In this document: one piece after another, positions 34,549-43,293 of the stretch
How positions within the stretch are numbered: the first letter of the stretch is position 1
Layout of the letters: each line of letters begins with the position of its first letter
Source: Stygiobacter sp. RIFOXYC2_FULL_38_25
GTDB lineage: Bacteria; Bacteroidota; Ignavibacteria; Ignavibacteriales; Melioribacteraceae
Assembly: GCA_001803165.1 (NCBI GenBank)
Contig: MHAZ01000021.1
Span: forward strand, 434,001 to 498,000
DNA: 64,000 nucleotides
Direction of reading: 5' to 3'
Program-made: the position numbers and the translations under genes
The notes under the pieces: model-generated
Database searches by the model: none
Seen by the model: only the letters and a program-made list of their open reading frames with translations
Told to the model about the DNA's origin: nothing

Positions 34549-36018
34549 ATGAAAATTGCATTTGTTGCGAGTGAAGTTTTTCCTTACGCTAAGACCGGTG
34601 GACTTGCAGACGTGGCCGGTTCTTTACCGATTGAGCTAAGCAATCTCGGCAGCGAAGTAAAAGTTTTTATGCCAAAGTACAATATGTTTGGCGAGGTTGA
34701 ACACGGATTGCATTATCAATGGAACATCGGGGAAATTCCCGTACGCGTTAACGGACAAGTTCATTCGGTTCACGTTCACACCGCCAAGCTTCCCCGCTCA
34801 AATGTAGAAGTGTATTTTGTTGATTGTCCTTATTTCTTTCACCGCTTCCGCGTTTACACAAATGATCACGATGAAGATGAGCGCTTCATTCTCTTTATGA
34901 AGGGCGTTATCGAAATTCTTCAACGCATCGGCTGGGCGCCGGATGTTATTCACTGCAACGATTGGCAAACCGGTTTGCTTCCTCTACTTCTCCGAGAAAA
35001 TTACGGCTGGGATAAAATGTTTCACCGTACTGCTACCGTTTACTCAATACATAACATAGCTTATCAAGGTAAATTTTCTAAAGCAACATTTAGCAAAGCG
35101 GAGATTAGACCAGAGCATTTTGTTTATGGCGGACTTGGAGAACATGAAGGCGGTGTTAATTTTATGAAGACCGCAATTCTAACAAGCGATGTTATAAATA
35201 CTGTCAGCCAAACTTATGCGCACGAGCTGCTTACGCCGGAATATGGTGAAGGAATGGAGAGTTTTCTCCATGCTCGCGCTCAAGATTTTTATGGAATAAT
35301 AAATGGAATTGATTACCACGTTTGGAATCCGGAAAAAGATGTATTGCTTCCTTATCAATTCTCTTCAGACGATCTTTCCGGTAAACTTCAAAATAAAAAG
35401 TTTCTTATTGAGCAGCTTGGTTTTCACTACGACGAAAATATTCCGCTGATTGGAATTATATCTCGGATGGTTTCTCAAAAAGGATTTGATATAATCGGCT
35501 ACGCACTGAATGAACTTATGCAGCTTAACGCGCAGTGGGTAATTCTGGGCAGCGGTGAGCATCGTTACGAAGAAATGTTTATGCAGATTAAAGAAAAATA
35601 TCCGTACAAAGTTTATTTCTATCGTGGCTTTAATAATGAGCTTTCTCATTTTATCGAAGCCGCATCAGATATTTTTCTTATGCCTTCTCGTTTTGAGCCG
35701 TGCGGGCTTAATCAAATTTATTCTCTTAAATATGGAACTGTTCCTGTGGTGCGTAAAACCGGCGGACTCGCAGACACGGTTTTAGATTGGAATGAGCATC
35801 TGGCACAAGGACAAGAAATTGGAACCGGTTATTCGTTTCATGATTATACCGCGCACGCGCTAATTCTTTCTGTTCAGCGTGCTCTTCATGACTTTAATTT
35901 GAAAAATGTCTGGCACAAAATTCAACAAAACGGAATGAACAAGGATTACTCCTGGCGTAAGTCGGCAGAAAAATATATCGAGCTTTACAAGCAAGCTGTG
36001 ATTAAACGGCTTGGTTAG
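34549..36018 (+). CDS. glgA: Glycogen synthase
   Basis: A 489-residue GT5 glycogen/starch synthase. The ADP-glucose-binding motif KTGGLADVAGSLP (Lys15) is at the N-terminus, and the C-terminal Rossmann domain holds LGSGEHRYEE, MPSRFEPCGLNQIYSLKYGT (catalytic Glu) and KTGGLADTVLD. It extends alpha-1,4-glucan chains from ADP-glucose in the cytoplasm. Length and motifs are normal. The neighbouring genes are not other glycogen genes, so it may be transcribed alone. A hundred or so bases separate it from the ABC-F gene. Confidence 0.95.
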   Translation: MKIAFVASEVFPYAKTGGLADVAGSLPIELSNLGSEVKVFMPKYNMFGEVEHGLHYQWNIGEIPVRVNGQVHSVHVHTAKLPRSNVEVYFVDCPYFFHRFRVYTNDHDEDERFILFMKGVIEILQRIGWAPDVIHCNDWQTGLLPLLLRENYGWDKMFHRTATVYSIHNIAYQGKFSKATFSKAEIRPEHFVYGGLGEHEGGVNFMKTAILTSDVINTVSQTYAHELLTPEYGEGMESFLHARAQDFYGIINGIDYHVWNPEKDVLLPYQFSSDDLSGKLQNKKFLIEQLGFHYDENIPLIGIISRMVSQKGFDIIGYALNELMQLNAQWVILGSGEHRYEEMFMQIKEKYPYKVYFYRGFNNELSHFIEAASDIFLMPSRFEPCGLNQIYSLKYGTVPVVRKTGGLADTVLDWNEHLAQGQEIGTGYSFHDYTAHALILSVQRALHDFNLKNVWHKIQQNGMNKDYSWRKSAEKYIELYKQAVIKRLG

Positions 36019-36174
36019 TTTATTGTTCCCGGGAGATTTTAAAATTTTTTCTGTGTTTCCTTTGTTGAACAAAACGAATATTAAGCCCATGCGTCTCAAT
36101 CTGGTATCTATTTAGATTCCCGCTTTAAACTCGCGTGAACTACTGGGTAAAACAACAATTAACCAATAGGATTT

Positions 36175-37338
36175 ATGAAGGCATCTCAAATGTTTATTTT
36201 CTTTGGAATCGTTTTTACGGTTTACGGACTTATCAACTATTACATTATCCGGCGCGGCTTATCCGTTGTGCCGGCAGAGTACAAAACTATTTTCTTGGTT
36301 GTAACAATCTTTATTGCCGCATCTTACATCGCTGGAAGAGTTTTAGAAAACATCTGGATTTCTCCTATCAGCATTGTTCTTGTCTGGATCGGCTCTTTCT
36401 GGCTCGCGATAATGACATACACTTTTCTTTTCTTACTTGTTATTGATTTGTTTCGATTAGCAAATCACTTCTTGCCATTCTTTCCGTCGTTCATAACCGG
36501 CAACGTTGAACAAACCAAGAAAACTGTGGCAATAATTGTTGGTGTTTTGGTTTTAAGCTCTGTTGCCGGCGGCTTTATCAATACTAAAATGATAGCGATT
36601 AAAAAATATTCTATTGATATAAAGAAAAGCGCCGGTGGATTGAAATCTCTTAATCTGGCTATCGCTTCCGATCTTCATCTCGGTACAATTAACAGTTACG
36701 AGTTCATGTACAAGGTTGGCGATAAGCTTAACTCGATGAATCCCGACTTGATTTTACTTGCCGGAGATATTATTGATGAAGATTTAGGTCCGGTAATTAA
36801 ATACGATGTTGGTGAACATCTGAAAAGATTAAAAGCTAAGTATGGCGTTTATGCTGTTACCGGAAATCACGAATATATTGGCGGCGCTGATCCTGCGGTT
36901 GAATATTTACATAAGCATGATATTAATGTCATTCGGGATAGCGTTGTTAAGATTGATAATGCGTTTTACATAGTTGGGCGAGAAGACCGTTCGAGCAGAC
37001 AATTTGGCGGCAAGCAGCGTAAAGAACTTTCAGATATAATGAAAGAGGTTGATAAATCTCTTCCGGTTATTATGATGGACCATCAACCGTTTAATTTGGA
37101 ACAAGCAGCGCAGAATGGTGTTGATCTTCAGTTGAGCGGACATACGCACAACGGACAGCTTTGGCCGTTCAATTATATTGTAGAAAAAGTTTACGAACTT
37201 GCCTGGGGATACAAAGTTATAGGCAACACACATTACTATGTTTCTTGCGGTGTTGGTGGTTGGGGTCCGCCAATAAGAACCGGCAGCCGCCCGGAAATAA
37301 TAAATATTAAACTCAACTTCGTTGGAGATGCAAATTGA
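36175..37338 (+). CDS. Membrane-anchored calcineurin-like metallophosphoesterase
   Basis: A 387-residue protein with four N-terminal membrane segments (residues ~5-140) and a metallophosphoesterase domain: SDLHLG, LILLAGDIID, TGNHEYIGG, MDHQP and GHTHNGQLWP, which are the five metal-binding blocks. This is the YkuE/YaeI-type group that hydrolyses phosphate esters, in some cases lipid-linked UDP-sugars. The dinuclear metal site should face the side away from the helices; exact topology is not certain. Its last four bases overlap the TTG start of the SDR gene, so the two are coupled. Confidence 0.88.
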   Translation: MKASQMFIFFGIVFTVYGLINYYIIRRGLSVVPAEYKTIFLVVTIFIAASYIAGRVLENIWISPISIVLVWIGSFWLAIMTYTFLFLLVIDLFRLANHFLPFFPSFITGNVEQTKKTVAIIVGVLVLSSVAGGFINTKMIAIKKYSIDIKKSAGGLKSLNLAIASDLHLGTINSYEFMYKVGDKLNSMNPDLILLAGDIIDEDLGPVIKYDVGEHLKRLKAKYGVYAVTGNHEYIGGADPAVEYLHKHDINVIRDSVVKIDNAFYIVGREDRSSRQFGGKQRKELSDIMKEVDKSLPVIMMDHQPFNLEQAAQNGVDLQLSGHTHNGQLWPFNYIVEKVYELAWGYKVIGNTHYYVSCGVGGWGPPIRTGSRPEIINIKLNFVGDAN

Positions 37339-38297
37339 ATAAAGATAAATGTTTAGTTGTTGGCGCAACCGGCGGTATTGGAAGATCCGCAGTTAAAGCA
37401 ATAGTTGAAAATGGAAATCATGTACGCGTTTTAGTTCGAAGCAAACAAAAAGCAGAAAAATATTTCTTTGGAATGAAAAACGTTGAAATCTTTGAAGGTG
37501 ATGCTACCAAACCGGCTGATCTATCAAAAGCAATTAAAGGCTGCTCTGCTTTGTTTTACTGCGCCAATACTCTTTATACCGAATGGATTGAAAAAGCACG
37601 TCCTTTATTAAAAGTATCCTTGGATGCGGCGGCAGAAGCTAAGGCTCGCTTTGTTTTTCCGGGCAATGTTTATTTGTATGGTCACGCTCAATATAATCCG
37701 GTTGATGAAAAACATCCTCACGCAGCTCATACTGTAAAAGGAAAAATCAGAGTTGAAATGGAAGAGACAATAAAGAAATCTTCTTCGGAAAAAGGATTAC
37801 ATTTTACAATTGTTCGCTTCCCGGATTTCTATGGTCCCTTTGTTGTAAACGGTTTTTCAGAGAAGGCTTATCAAAATGCTCTTGCCGGAAAATCAATATT
37901 GTGGATAGGCTCTAAGAATGTTCCGCTTGAATATATATTCATCGAAGATGCCGGGAAATGTATAGTTGCCGCCGGACTTTCTGAGCAAGGAATAAATCAA
38001 GAGTATAATGTTCCGGCAACAACCCCAATCACCAACAATAACTACTTGGGATTAATCTCTAAGCTTGGCGGCGCAAATTCCAAACTACAGATACTCAACT
38101 CAAATTTGATCTTCTCAACGATGGGTTTCTTCAACAAGCTTATTAAAGAAGTTGCTGAGATGCTATATCTAAAGCGGGAAGAGTTAATCCTTGACGGAAC
38201 AAAATTCAAGAATACCTTTGGATTTTTACCAGGGACCACTTATGATGAAGGAGTAAAGAAAACTTTTGAGTGGGTGAAAGCATTTTACAAAGTGTGA
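37335..38297 (+). CDS. NAD(P)-binding SDR / NmrA-like epimerase
   Basis: A 320-residue Rossmann protein of the extended SDR type. N-terminal VVGATGGIGRSAVKAI is the dinucleotide site; HVRVLVRSKQKAE, FYCANTLYTEW and a Tyr-containing NVYLYGHAQYNPVDE follow. The usual YxxxK catalytic pair is not clear. It could act as an epimerase or reductase on a nucleotide sugar, or as an NmrA-like sensor. The start is a TTG overlapping the phosphoesterase stop (TTGA), with GGAG seven bases upstream. Its stop overlaps the convergent zinc-ribbon gene by 13 bases. Confidence 0.8.
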   Translation: MNKDKCLVVGATGGIGRSAVKAIVENGNHVRVLVRSKQKAEKYFFGMKNVEIFEGDATKPADLSKAIKGCSALFYCANTLYTEWIEKARPLLKVSLDAAAEAKARFVFPGNVYLYGHAQYNPVDEKHPHAAHTVKGKIRVEMEETIKKSSSEKGLHFTIVRFPDFYGPFVVNGFSEKAYQNALAGKSILWIGSKNVPLEYIFIEDAGKCIVAAGLSEQGINQEYNVPATTPITNNNYLGLISKLGGANSKLQILNSNLIFSTMGFFNKLIKEVAEMLYLKREELILDGTKFKNTFGFLPGTTYDEGVKKTFEWVKAFYKV

Positions 38298-38788
38298 TCT
38301 ACCGGTTTATCTTCACCGCTGCTTAAAATGTTTTCTGCTTCAAGAACTTCGCTGAAAGGAACTAGAATTTTTATTTCATCGGAGCCGTAAATAGCTAAAT
38401 CTAATGCATTCTGTGCGTTACTGTTTTTTGCCGGAAGATATACTGATGGAGATTTCTTTCCGGAAAACAAAAACGGATGCAGTCCATTTTCGATTAAGGA
38501 ATTTTTCAAACTTTCACTTTCGTAAGTTTCTTTGCAAACAGCAACCACCGCAAGCGACTGAAGAACTTCGTAATGTTCATGTTCTTTGCAAAGAAAAGTC
38601 CCGTTAACAAAGCTACCGCACTCATTACAAAAAGCATAATGGCAGATTACACAAACACCTTCTGCATCCGCTGCAGGATGTGTAAAGCATTTAACACTTT
38701 CTTCAAATAAACTTCCGCAGCGGGGACAAAATTCATCTTCGTTTGTTAATACTAATTCGCAGTTGCCGCATTGTAATTCGTTTTCCAT
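38285..38788 (-). CDS. Zinc-ribbon / B-box-like / DUF2007-type protein
   Basis: A 167-residue protein with three parts. Residues ~6-26 are a zinc ribbon (CGNC ... CPRCG). Residues ~33-72 have further Cys/His pairs (CFTHPAADAEGVCVIC, CNECG, CKEHEHYE) like a B-box. Residues ~80-160 (VAVCKETYESESLKNSLIENGL ... ILVPFSEVLEAENIL, in parts) match DUF2007, a putative prokaryotic signal-transducing domain. It has no signal peptide. The function is unknown. It overlaps the convergent SDR gene by 13 bases and lies 8 bases downstream of a T9SS gene. Confidence 0.7.
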   Translation of the reverse strand: MENELQCGNCELVLTNEDEFCPRCGSLFEESVKCFTHPAADAEGVCVICHYAFCNECGSFVNGTFLCKEHEHYEVLQSLAVVAVCKETYESESLKNSLIENGLHPFLFSGKKSPSVYLPAKNSNAQNALDLAIYGSDEIKILVPFSEVLEAENILSSGEDKPVDHTL

Positions 38789-38796
38789 GTTTCCCT

Positions 38797-40239
38797 TTAT
38801 TTGATCAATAACATTTTCATTGTTTGAACAAAACCTTGCCTTGAGCCAGCCGAAGGATCTCCAACTCTTAGTTGATAGAAATATACTCCGCTTTGTAGAG
38901 ACGCCATATATGGCGTCTTTACGCTAAATTTTTCTTTATACGTTCCCGGCTCTTTGTATTCGTTCACAAGCGTTGCAACTTCCCTTCCCAACACATCGTA
39001 AACTTTTAGCGTTACGTATTGTGACATCTCCCCTTTGGGGAGATTTAGAGGGGCTATCTGATAGCTAATAGTGGTTTCCGGATTAAACGGGTTGGGATAG
39101 TTTTGAGAGAGTGAATACTCTGTGGGTAGGTTATTTCTTTTTTCAATACCGGTTTTGGTTTTTGTTTGCTGATAATAAATATAGGGAGCGTCTAGGCTCC
39201 ATGGAGATAATTCAATTGTTAGATTGAGTTTTTTAGCGAAGATATCTTTTTCTTTAACAATAGAATAAACAAAGAGAGAATCATTTCTATAATACGCTAT
39301 GTAGTTCGAATCTATGTCATCAGTGCATTTCAATTCGGTTAAATCTTTAACCACCTTTTTGTTTTGAAGCGCAAAAGAATTCAAGTCAAGCGTCTCTTTA
39401 TAAAGAATACGATTGTCTAAATAGTAAAGTTCTTTCCCAAAGTAAAAGTATCTACGTGAATAATAATTTGTCGTTGTTCCTGTAGGGTTCAATTCCTTAA
39501 TAATTTCAAATCGGTTCTTCGAAAAGGAAGCCATATACAACGGACCACTTGGGTTGACCTGATACAAATACAAACTATCGGCTATATGAAATATTTTTAG
39601 CGGACCCCCGCCTTGAAGAAATCCACCTTTCCAAACTTCAACTTTTTCTTCCAGCTTAATCTTGGGCGATTTCGAAACGTCGGCTAAACACAAAGAATTT
39701 TTGTAACTATTTTTGTTTTGCAGAATTAATAAAAATTTGTCTGATATTTTGCCTGCTCTATGAACGATTTTCAGACTATCGCCGATTATTCCTTCATATA
39801 GTGAATCGTTTCTGACAAATAGGGCGGTTCTCTGTATTCCAAAAAACAACCATGCGCCATTATTAACTTTTTCAACTATTGGCTTTTCATAAAGAAACTG
39901 ATCCATCGGGTCTATCCAATTCAGCATCCTAATTATTTGACGTGAATTTTTGCTTGTGTTGTTGTACAAATAATTGAAGCGCTCTTCCAGTGCGCGGCTG
40001 ATTTCCATTTTGAGCGTTAATAGATACTCGGCAGAACCGACACTAAACCCCTTTAGACAAGTTTCGCTTGTTCCTCCATCGGGAACAGATACATTTTTCC
40101 ACTGCCATAAAGTATCGCTGTAATCAACTTCCGGTTTGGTAAAGTTGATGCGTAACAGATTCCCGGTTGTAACTGTTTGTTGCGCGCTAAGATTAATTAC
40201 CGCAAGCAGCAAACTAATTGTTATTACCACCCATTTCAT
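38797..40239 (-). CDS. T9SS-sorted secreted protein with three palindromic insertions
   Basis: A 480-residue exported protein. The ATG at 40239 (signal MKWVVITISLLLAVINLSA) follows GGGG with a five-base spacer; the GTG six bases upstream is less likely. No catalytic motif or known domain is recognised in the ~380-residue mature part. The C-terminal T9SS sorting domain (QNYPNPFNPETTISYQ ... TMKMLLIK) is interrupted in frame by three different repeat-derived segments: APLNLPKGEMSQY, VKTPYMAS and DPSAGSRQG, each encoded by palindromic DNA. The frame stays open. It lies 20 bases downstream of the T9SS subtilisin. Confidence 0.75.
   Translation of the reverse strand: MKWVVITISLLLAVINLSAQQTVTTGNLLRINFTKPEVDYSDTLWQWKNVSVPDGGTSETCLKGFSVGSAEYLLTLKMEISRALEERFNYLYNNTSKNSRQIIRMLNWIDPMDQFLYEKPIVEKVNNGAWLFFGIQRTALFVRNDSLYEGIIGDSLKIVHRAGKISDKFLLILQNKNSYKNSLCLADVSKSPKIKLEEKVEVWKGGFLQGGGPLKIFHIADSLYLYQVNPSGPLYMASFSKNRFEIIKELNPTGTTTNYYSRRYFYFGKELYYLDNRILYKETLDLNSFALQNKKVVKDLTELKCTDDIDSNYIAYYRNDSLFVYSIVKEKDIFAKKLNLTIELSPWSLDAPYIYYQQTKTKTGIEKRNNLPTEYSLSQNYPNPFNPETTISYQIAPLNLPKGEMSQYVTLKVYDVLGREVATLVNEYKEPGTYKEKFSVKTPYMASLQSGVYFYQLRVGDPSAGSRQGFVQTMKMLLIK
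38834..38859. repeat. Palindromic element 3 in the T9SS gene
   Basis: CCTTGCCTTGAGCCAGCCG with the tail AAGGATC resembles dispersed 'GGATCCTTCG...CTCAAGG' type repeats of Bacteroidota. It encodes DPSAGSRQG between the last two strands of the sorting domain. Confidence 0.55.
38895..38922. repeat. 28-bp palindromic element, copy C, inside a T9SS gene
   Basis: It has the same core as copies A and B (AGACGCCATATATGGCGTCT) and sits at the same codon position before SLQSGVYFY of the sorting domain. Confidence 0.85.
39025..39053. repeat. Palindromic element 2 in the T9SS gene
   Basis: ATCTCCCC-TTT-GGGGAGAT (39026-39044) is a perfect 8-bp hairpin followed by TTAGAGGGG. It encodes part of APLNLPKGEM, inserted into the sorting domain between ISYQ and VTLKVYD. 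Confidence 0.7.
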
Positions 40240-40258
40240 AAACACCCCGCGTTAAAAG

Positions 40259-43099
40259 TTACTTTAATAAAACCATCTTCTTTGTTTGAACAAATTTTCC
40301 GACCGACAATCTACATAAATACACTCCGCTAGGTAGAGACGTTGCGTGCAACGTCTCTACATAATTACCCGCTTGTTTAAACTCGTTAGCTAGTGTTACA
40401 ACTTCTCTTCCCAATACATCATAAACTTTTAGCGTAACGTGTCCTGCCTTAGGAAGTTGATAGCTAATTGTCGTTTCCGGGTTAAATGGATTTGGATAGT
40501 TTTGCGACAATGCAAATTCCGTCGGAATCTTATCGTCTTGTTTTTCAATACCAACTATTGTTTTATACTGAGCACGGCTTTGTTTTATTACGCTTCTAAG
40601 CTCAGCAAGATTATCTGCCGCTGCTATTACGTAGGCAACTTTCAAGCTCTGGTTTGCGCCAAGTTTATAAGGTCCACCGGAAACAACAAATGATGCATCA
40701 ACATAACCAATATTTTGTTTTACTATTCCGCTCGAAAGCGTAGTCCACTTCTCTTTTTCGGAAAATTCATTCGCATCAAACAAGCGAACATCTCCGCTTG
40801 TTGCGGCGTTGTTGATCGGGTAGTAACCATAGTTTTGCTCACTAATAAGCGCTGCGCCGGTATAAGTTCCTAAAACATCTTTGTCTTTATAAAAAGCATA
40901 TCCAAAGTTTTCTTCGGCATCAAAAGCCGTTGAGTCTTTCACCGGATCGTCTGCCGGCATATCCCAATCGAAAAAGTAGCCAACATAGAGATTATTAATT
41001 TCGCTTTGGGTTTTGTTGTAAAGGTCGCTGACAACTATCACATATTTATCGTTTGGCAAATTAGCAAAGGCATGGCTTGATTGTTTAGTCTCAATTCCAA
41101 GCGCGCTGTTTCCTGCTCCTAAATCATTAAATGTTGTGGCGGAACTTTGATTTCCATTTTGAGCGGTTATTAGTTTTATTGGCGTTACCATTTGGAAGTC
41201 TTTGCTTTGTACTTGTATTCCGCGTGCGGCATCCATAACTGTTGTTTCCGATGTCCCATACATGAATGCGCCTTCAAACATTAAGTTGTCTCCGTTATCG
41301 TAACGAAACCCTTGTCCATCCGTGTTTGTTGGATAATCATTAAAACCCAGCGAGCCTTTGCTTGTTACGCTCATAACAATTTTGTTTGCGTTGTGTGTAT
41401 CGTAAGTTGGATTAACGCGAACACTTATCCATTGGTAATCGTTATAACTACCGCTTGAAAATTTTATTAAGAAATTTACTTCATGATTATATGGGGCACT
41501 GGGTAAAACAATGAAGTAAAAATTAAAAATATCACTTTTTTGTTCCAGCGTATTAAATGCCCCGGCATTTTCGCTTGGTTTTGTTGGCGCAATCAAAGCA
41601 ACCGCATTATCACTGCATTCAACGCCTATAGAAACAGAACTAATAGGTGAAAGATAATTTGTTAACGATACCGTGCCTATTACAGTCTCGTTGGTTTCAA
41701 ACAAACCGTTAAAGTTGCTTCCGCTCATTTCTGTAAATTTAACATCCGTTGCTCGTACTGAAACAGCGTTTTTTTCTGACACTGCGCGGTAAGCATTGGC
41801 TCTTCCTTTTCCAATTAAATATTTCTCGCTTTCCGGATTTACTCCGTTGGAATAAATATCATCCGTTGTTACACGAACTTGCTCGCCTATTTGAAGTGCA
41901 GAATAATTTGGAAATTTTGAAGCCACTAATCCGGCAATACCGGTAACAAGCGGTGCCGCCATTGAAGAGCCGCTCATTTGCCTGTATGATAGACTTGTGT
42001 ATGTTGGATATGTAGAAAGAATCTCGCTGCCGAGGGAAAGAACATCTGTATTAATTCCATAAGTAGCTCCGGTGTAGCGCCTATCATCATTCAGTCCCCA
42101 AACAACAGAAAGCACTCCTTTATAACTTGCCGGGTAAAAGGGCGCTTTAGTATTTTCGTTGCCGGCAGACGCCACAACCAAACTTCCTTTCGTAGTTGCA
42201 TAGTCAATAACCTCTTGTTCATAACGGGAGAAACTTGAACTGCCCCAACTGCAATTAATTACTTTTGCGCCTTTATCTGCCGCGTACTTTATGCCTTCAA
42301 AACCATAGTAAACGTATGGCATTCCATTTTCGTCTCTTCTATCTCCCCGGCTAACTTTTACAGGAAGAATTGTACAGTTATAACCGATTGACGCTATTCC
42401 AATTTTGTTATCGGAAACCGCTGCTGCTATTCCGGCAACGTGGGTGCCGTGATGTTGAGGCAGTAAATAATTCGAAGGCGTCTTGTCTTCATTAGGATCA
42501 TCGTCTTCTGTCCCGTTCAATCCGCCAAAATCTTTACCTATAACTTTACCTGTATTGTCTCTCAAAATGTTTGCGGCTAAATCCGGATGAACCCAATCAA
42601 CGCCGGTATCAACAATGGCTATTAAAACGGATGAATCTCCTTTGGTTACATCCCAGGCTTGCGTTGCGGAAATTCTGCTCAGATTAATTTGTTGTCCTGT
42701 TAGAAAGATAGAATCGTTTGGAACTACGGTTACACGGTGAACATATTTTGGCTCGGCATATTCAACATCTCTATTCTTCGAAAACTTCTTTGCTAACTCA
42801 ACCGGATCTTCAGTAGAACTGTACTTTAGCAGATAAATATTGCCGAGCGAGTTTGTTCCTTTTCGAAGAGCTATTTCTTCCGGAAAAAGTTTTGTTGCTT
42901 CCGTAACTGTGAATGGCGCAAAACCTTTTTTCTGTAACGACTGCGCGCTGGTTTGCGGAGAAGCGCCTTCCTTAAATTTTACGATTAATGTGTTGGAGAG
43001 ATAATAAACATCTCCTTTTTGAATTATTTCTTGTGCGGTTATAAAGTTAGCCGAGAAAGCAAACAGCAGAAGTAAAAGTTTTTTATTCACGTAAACCAT
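40259..43099 (-). CDS. T9SS-sorted subtilisin-like serine protease (S8)
   Basis: A 946-residue exported protease when started at the ATG at 43099, which has AAAGGAAAG just upstream and gives a clean signal peptide (MVYVNKKLLLLLFAFSANFITA). Residues ~30-120 look like an I9-type propeptide (LIVKFKEGASP ... YAEPKYVHRV). The catalytic triad is Asp164 (IVDTGVD), His217 (HGTHVAG) and Ser379 (GSSMAAP). A ~450-residue middle region has beta-sandwich character. The C-terminal T9SS domain ends SLPSGVYLCRL and KKMVLLK. It is secreted or surface-attached and probably digests proteins for feeding. Confidence 0.93.
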   Translation of the reverse strand: MVYVNKKLLLLLFAFSANFITAQEIIQKGDVYYLSNTLIVKFKEGASPQTSAQSLQKKGFAPFTVTEATKLFPEEIALRKGTNSLGNIYLLKYSSTEDPVELAKKFSKNRDVEYAEPKYVHRVTVVPNDSIFLTGQQINLSRISATQAWDVTKGDSSVLIAIVDTGVDWVHPDLAANILRDNTGKVIGKDFGGLNGTEDDDPNEDKTPSNYLLPQHHGTHVAGIAAAVSDNKIGIASIGYNCTILPVKVSRGDRRDENGMPYVYYGFEGIKYAADKGAKVINCSWGSSSFSRYEQEVIDYATTKGSLVVASAGNENTKAPFYPASYKGVLSVVWGLNDDRRYTGATYGINTDVLSLGSEILSTYPTYTSLSYRQMSGSSMAAPLVTGIAGLVASKFPNYSALQIGEQVRVTTDDIYSNGVNPESEKYLIGKGRANAYRAVSEKNAVSVRATDVKFTEMSGSNFNGLFETNETVIGTVSLTNYLSPISSVSIGVECSDNAVALIAPTKPSENAGAFNTLEQKSDIFNFYFIVLPSAPYNHEVNFLIKFSSGSYNDYQWISVRVNPTYDTHNANKIVMSVTSKGSLGFNDYPTNTDGQGFRYDNGDNLMFEGAFMYGTSETTVMDAARGIQVQSKDFQMVTPIKLITAQNGNQSSATTFNDLGAGNSALGIETKQSSHAFANLPNDKYVIVVSDLYNKTQSEINNLYVGYFFDWDMPADDPVKDSTAFDAEENFGYAFYKDKDVLGTYTGAALISEQNYGYYPINNAATSGDVRLFDANEFSEKEKWTTLSSGIVKQNIGYVDASFVVSGGPYKLGANQSLKVAYVIAAADNLAELRSVIKQSRAQYKTIVGIEKQDDKIPTEFALSQNYPNPFNPETTISYQLPKAGHVTLKVYDVLGREVVTLANEFKQAGNYVETLHATSLPSGVYLCRLSVGKFVQTKKMVLLK
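40333..40360. repeat. 28-bp near-palindrome, copy D, inside the T9SS subtilisin gene
   Basis: It has the same ends as copies A-C (GTAGAGACG and CGTCTCTAC) but the centre is TTGCGTGCAA instead of CCATATATGG; two central bases break full symmetry. It encodes VETLHATSLP at the same place of the sorting domain. Confidence 0.75.
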
Positions 43100-43200
43100 C
43101 TTTCCTTTTTTGATGTGAGCAAGTTTATTAATCTGGTGTAAGATACACAACCCCAAAAGTTTGAACTGTGATCTGACGAAGTTTAATCACTCAAATGCTT

Positions 43201-43290
43201 TTAACCACAAAGACCACCAAGAAGCTCAAAGAACACAAAGAATAGCTCTTCTTTACTTTGTGCTCTTTGATAATTTTTCTTTGCGGTTAG
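43201..43290. repeat. Dispersed 90-bp imperfect palindrome
   Basis: TTAACCACAAAGA at the left is matched at the right by TCTTTGCGGTTAG (one mismatch), with inner arms CAAAGAACACAAAG and CTTTGTGCTCTTTG. This is a MITE-like gene-gap palindrome; fragments of the same unit are near 11333, 15940 and 30605. It fills the gap between the subtilisin and M1 peptidase genes. An apparent ORF in it is not a gene. Confidence 0.7.
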
Positions 43291-43293
43291 TTT

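Noticed and set aside
36019-36174. Possible regulatory RNA between glgA and the phosphoesterase gene
   Set aside because: No stable hairpin or repeat stands out in these 156 bases.
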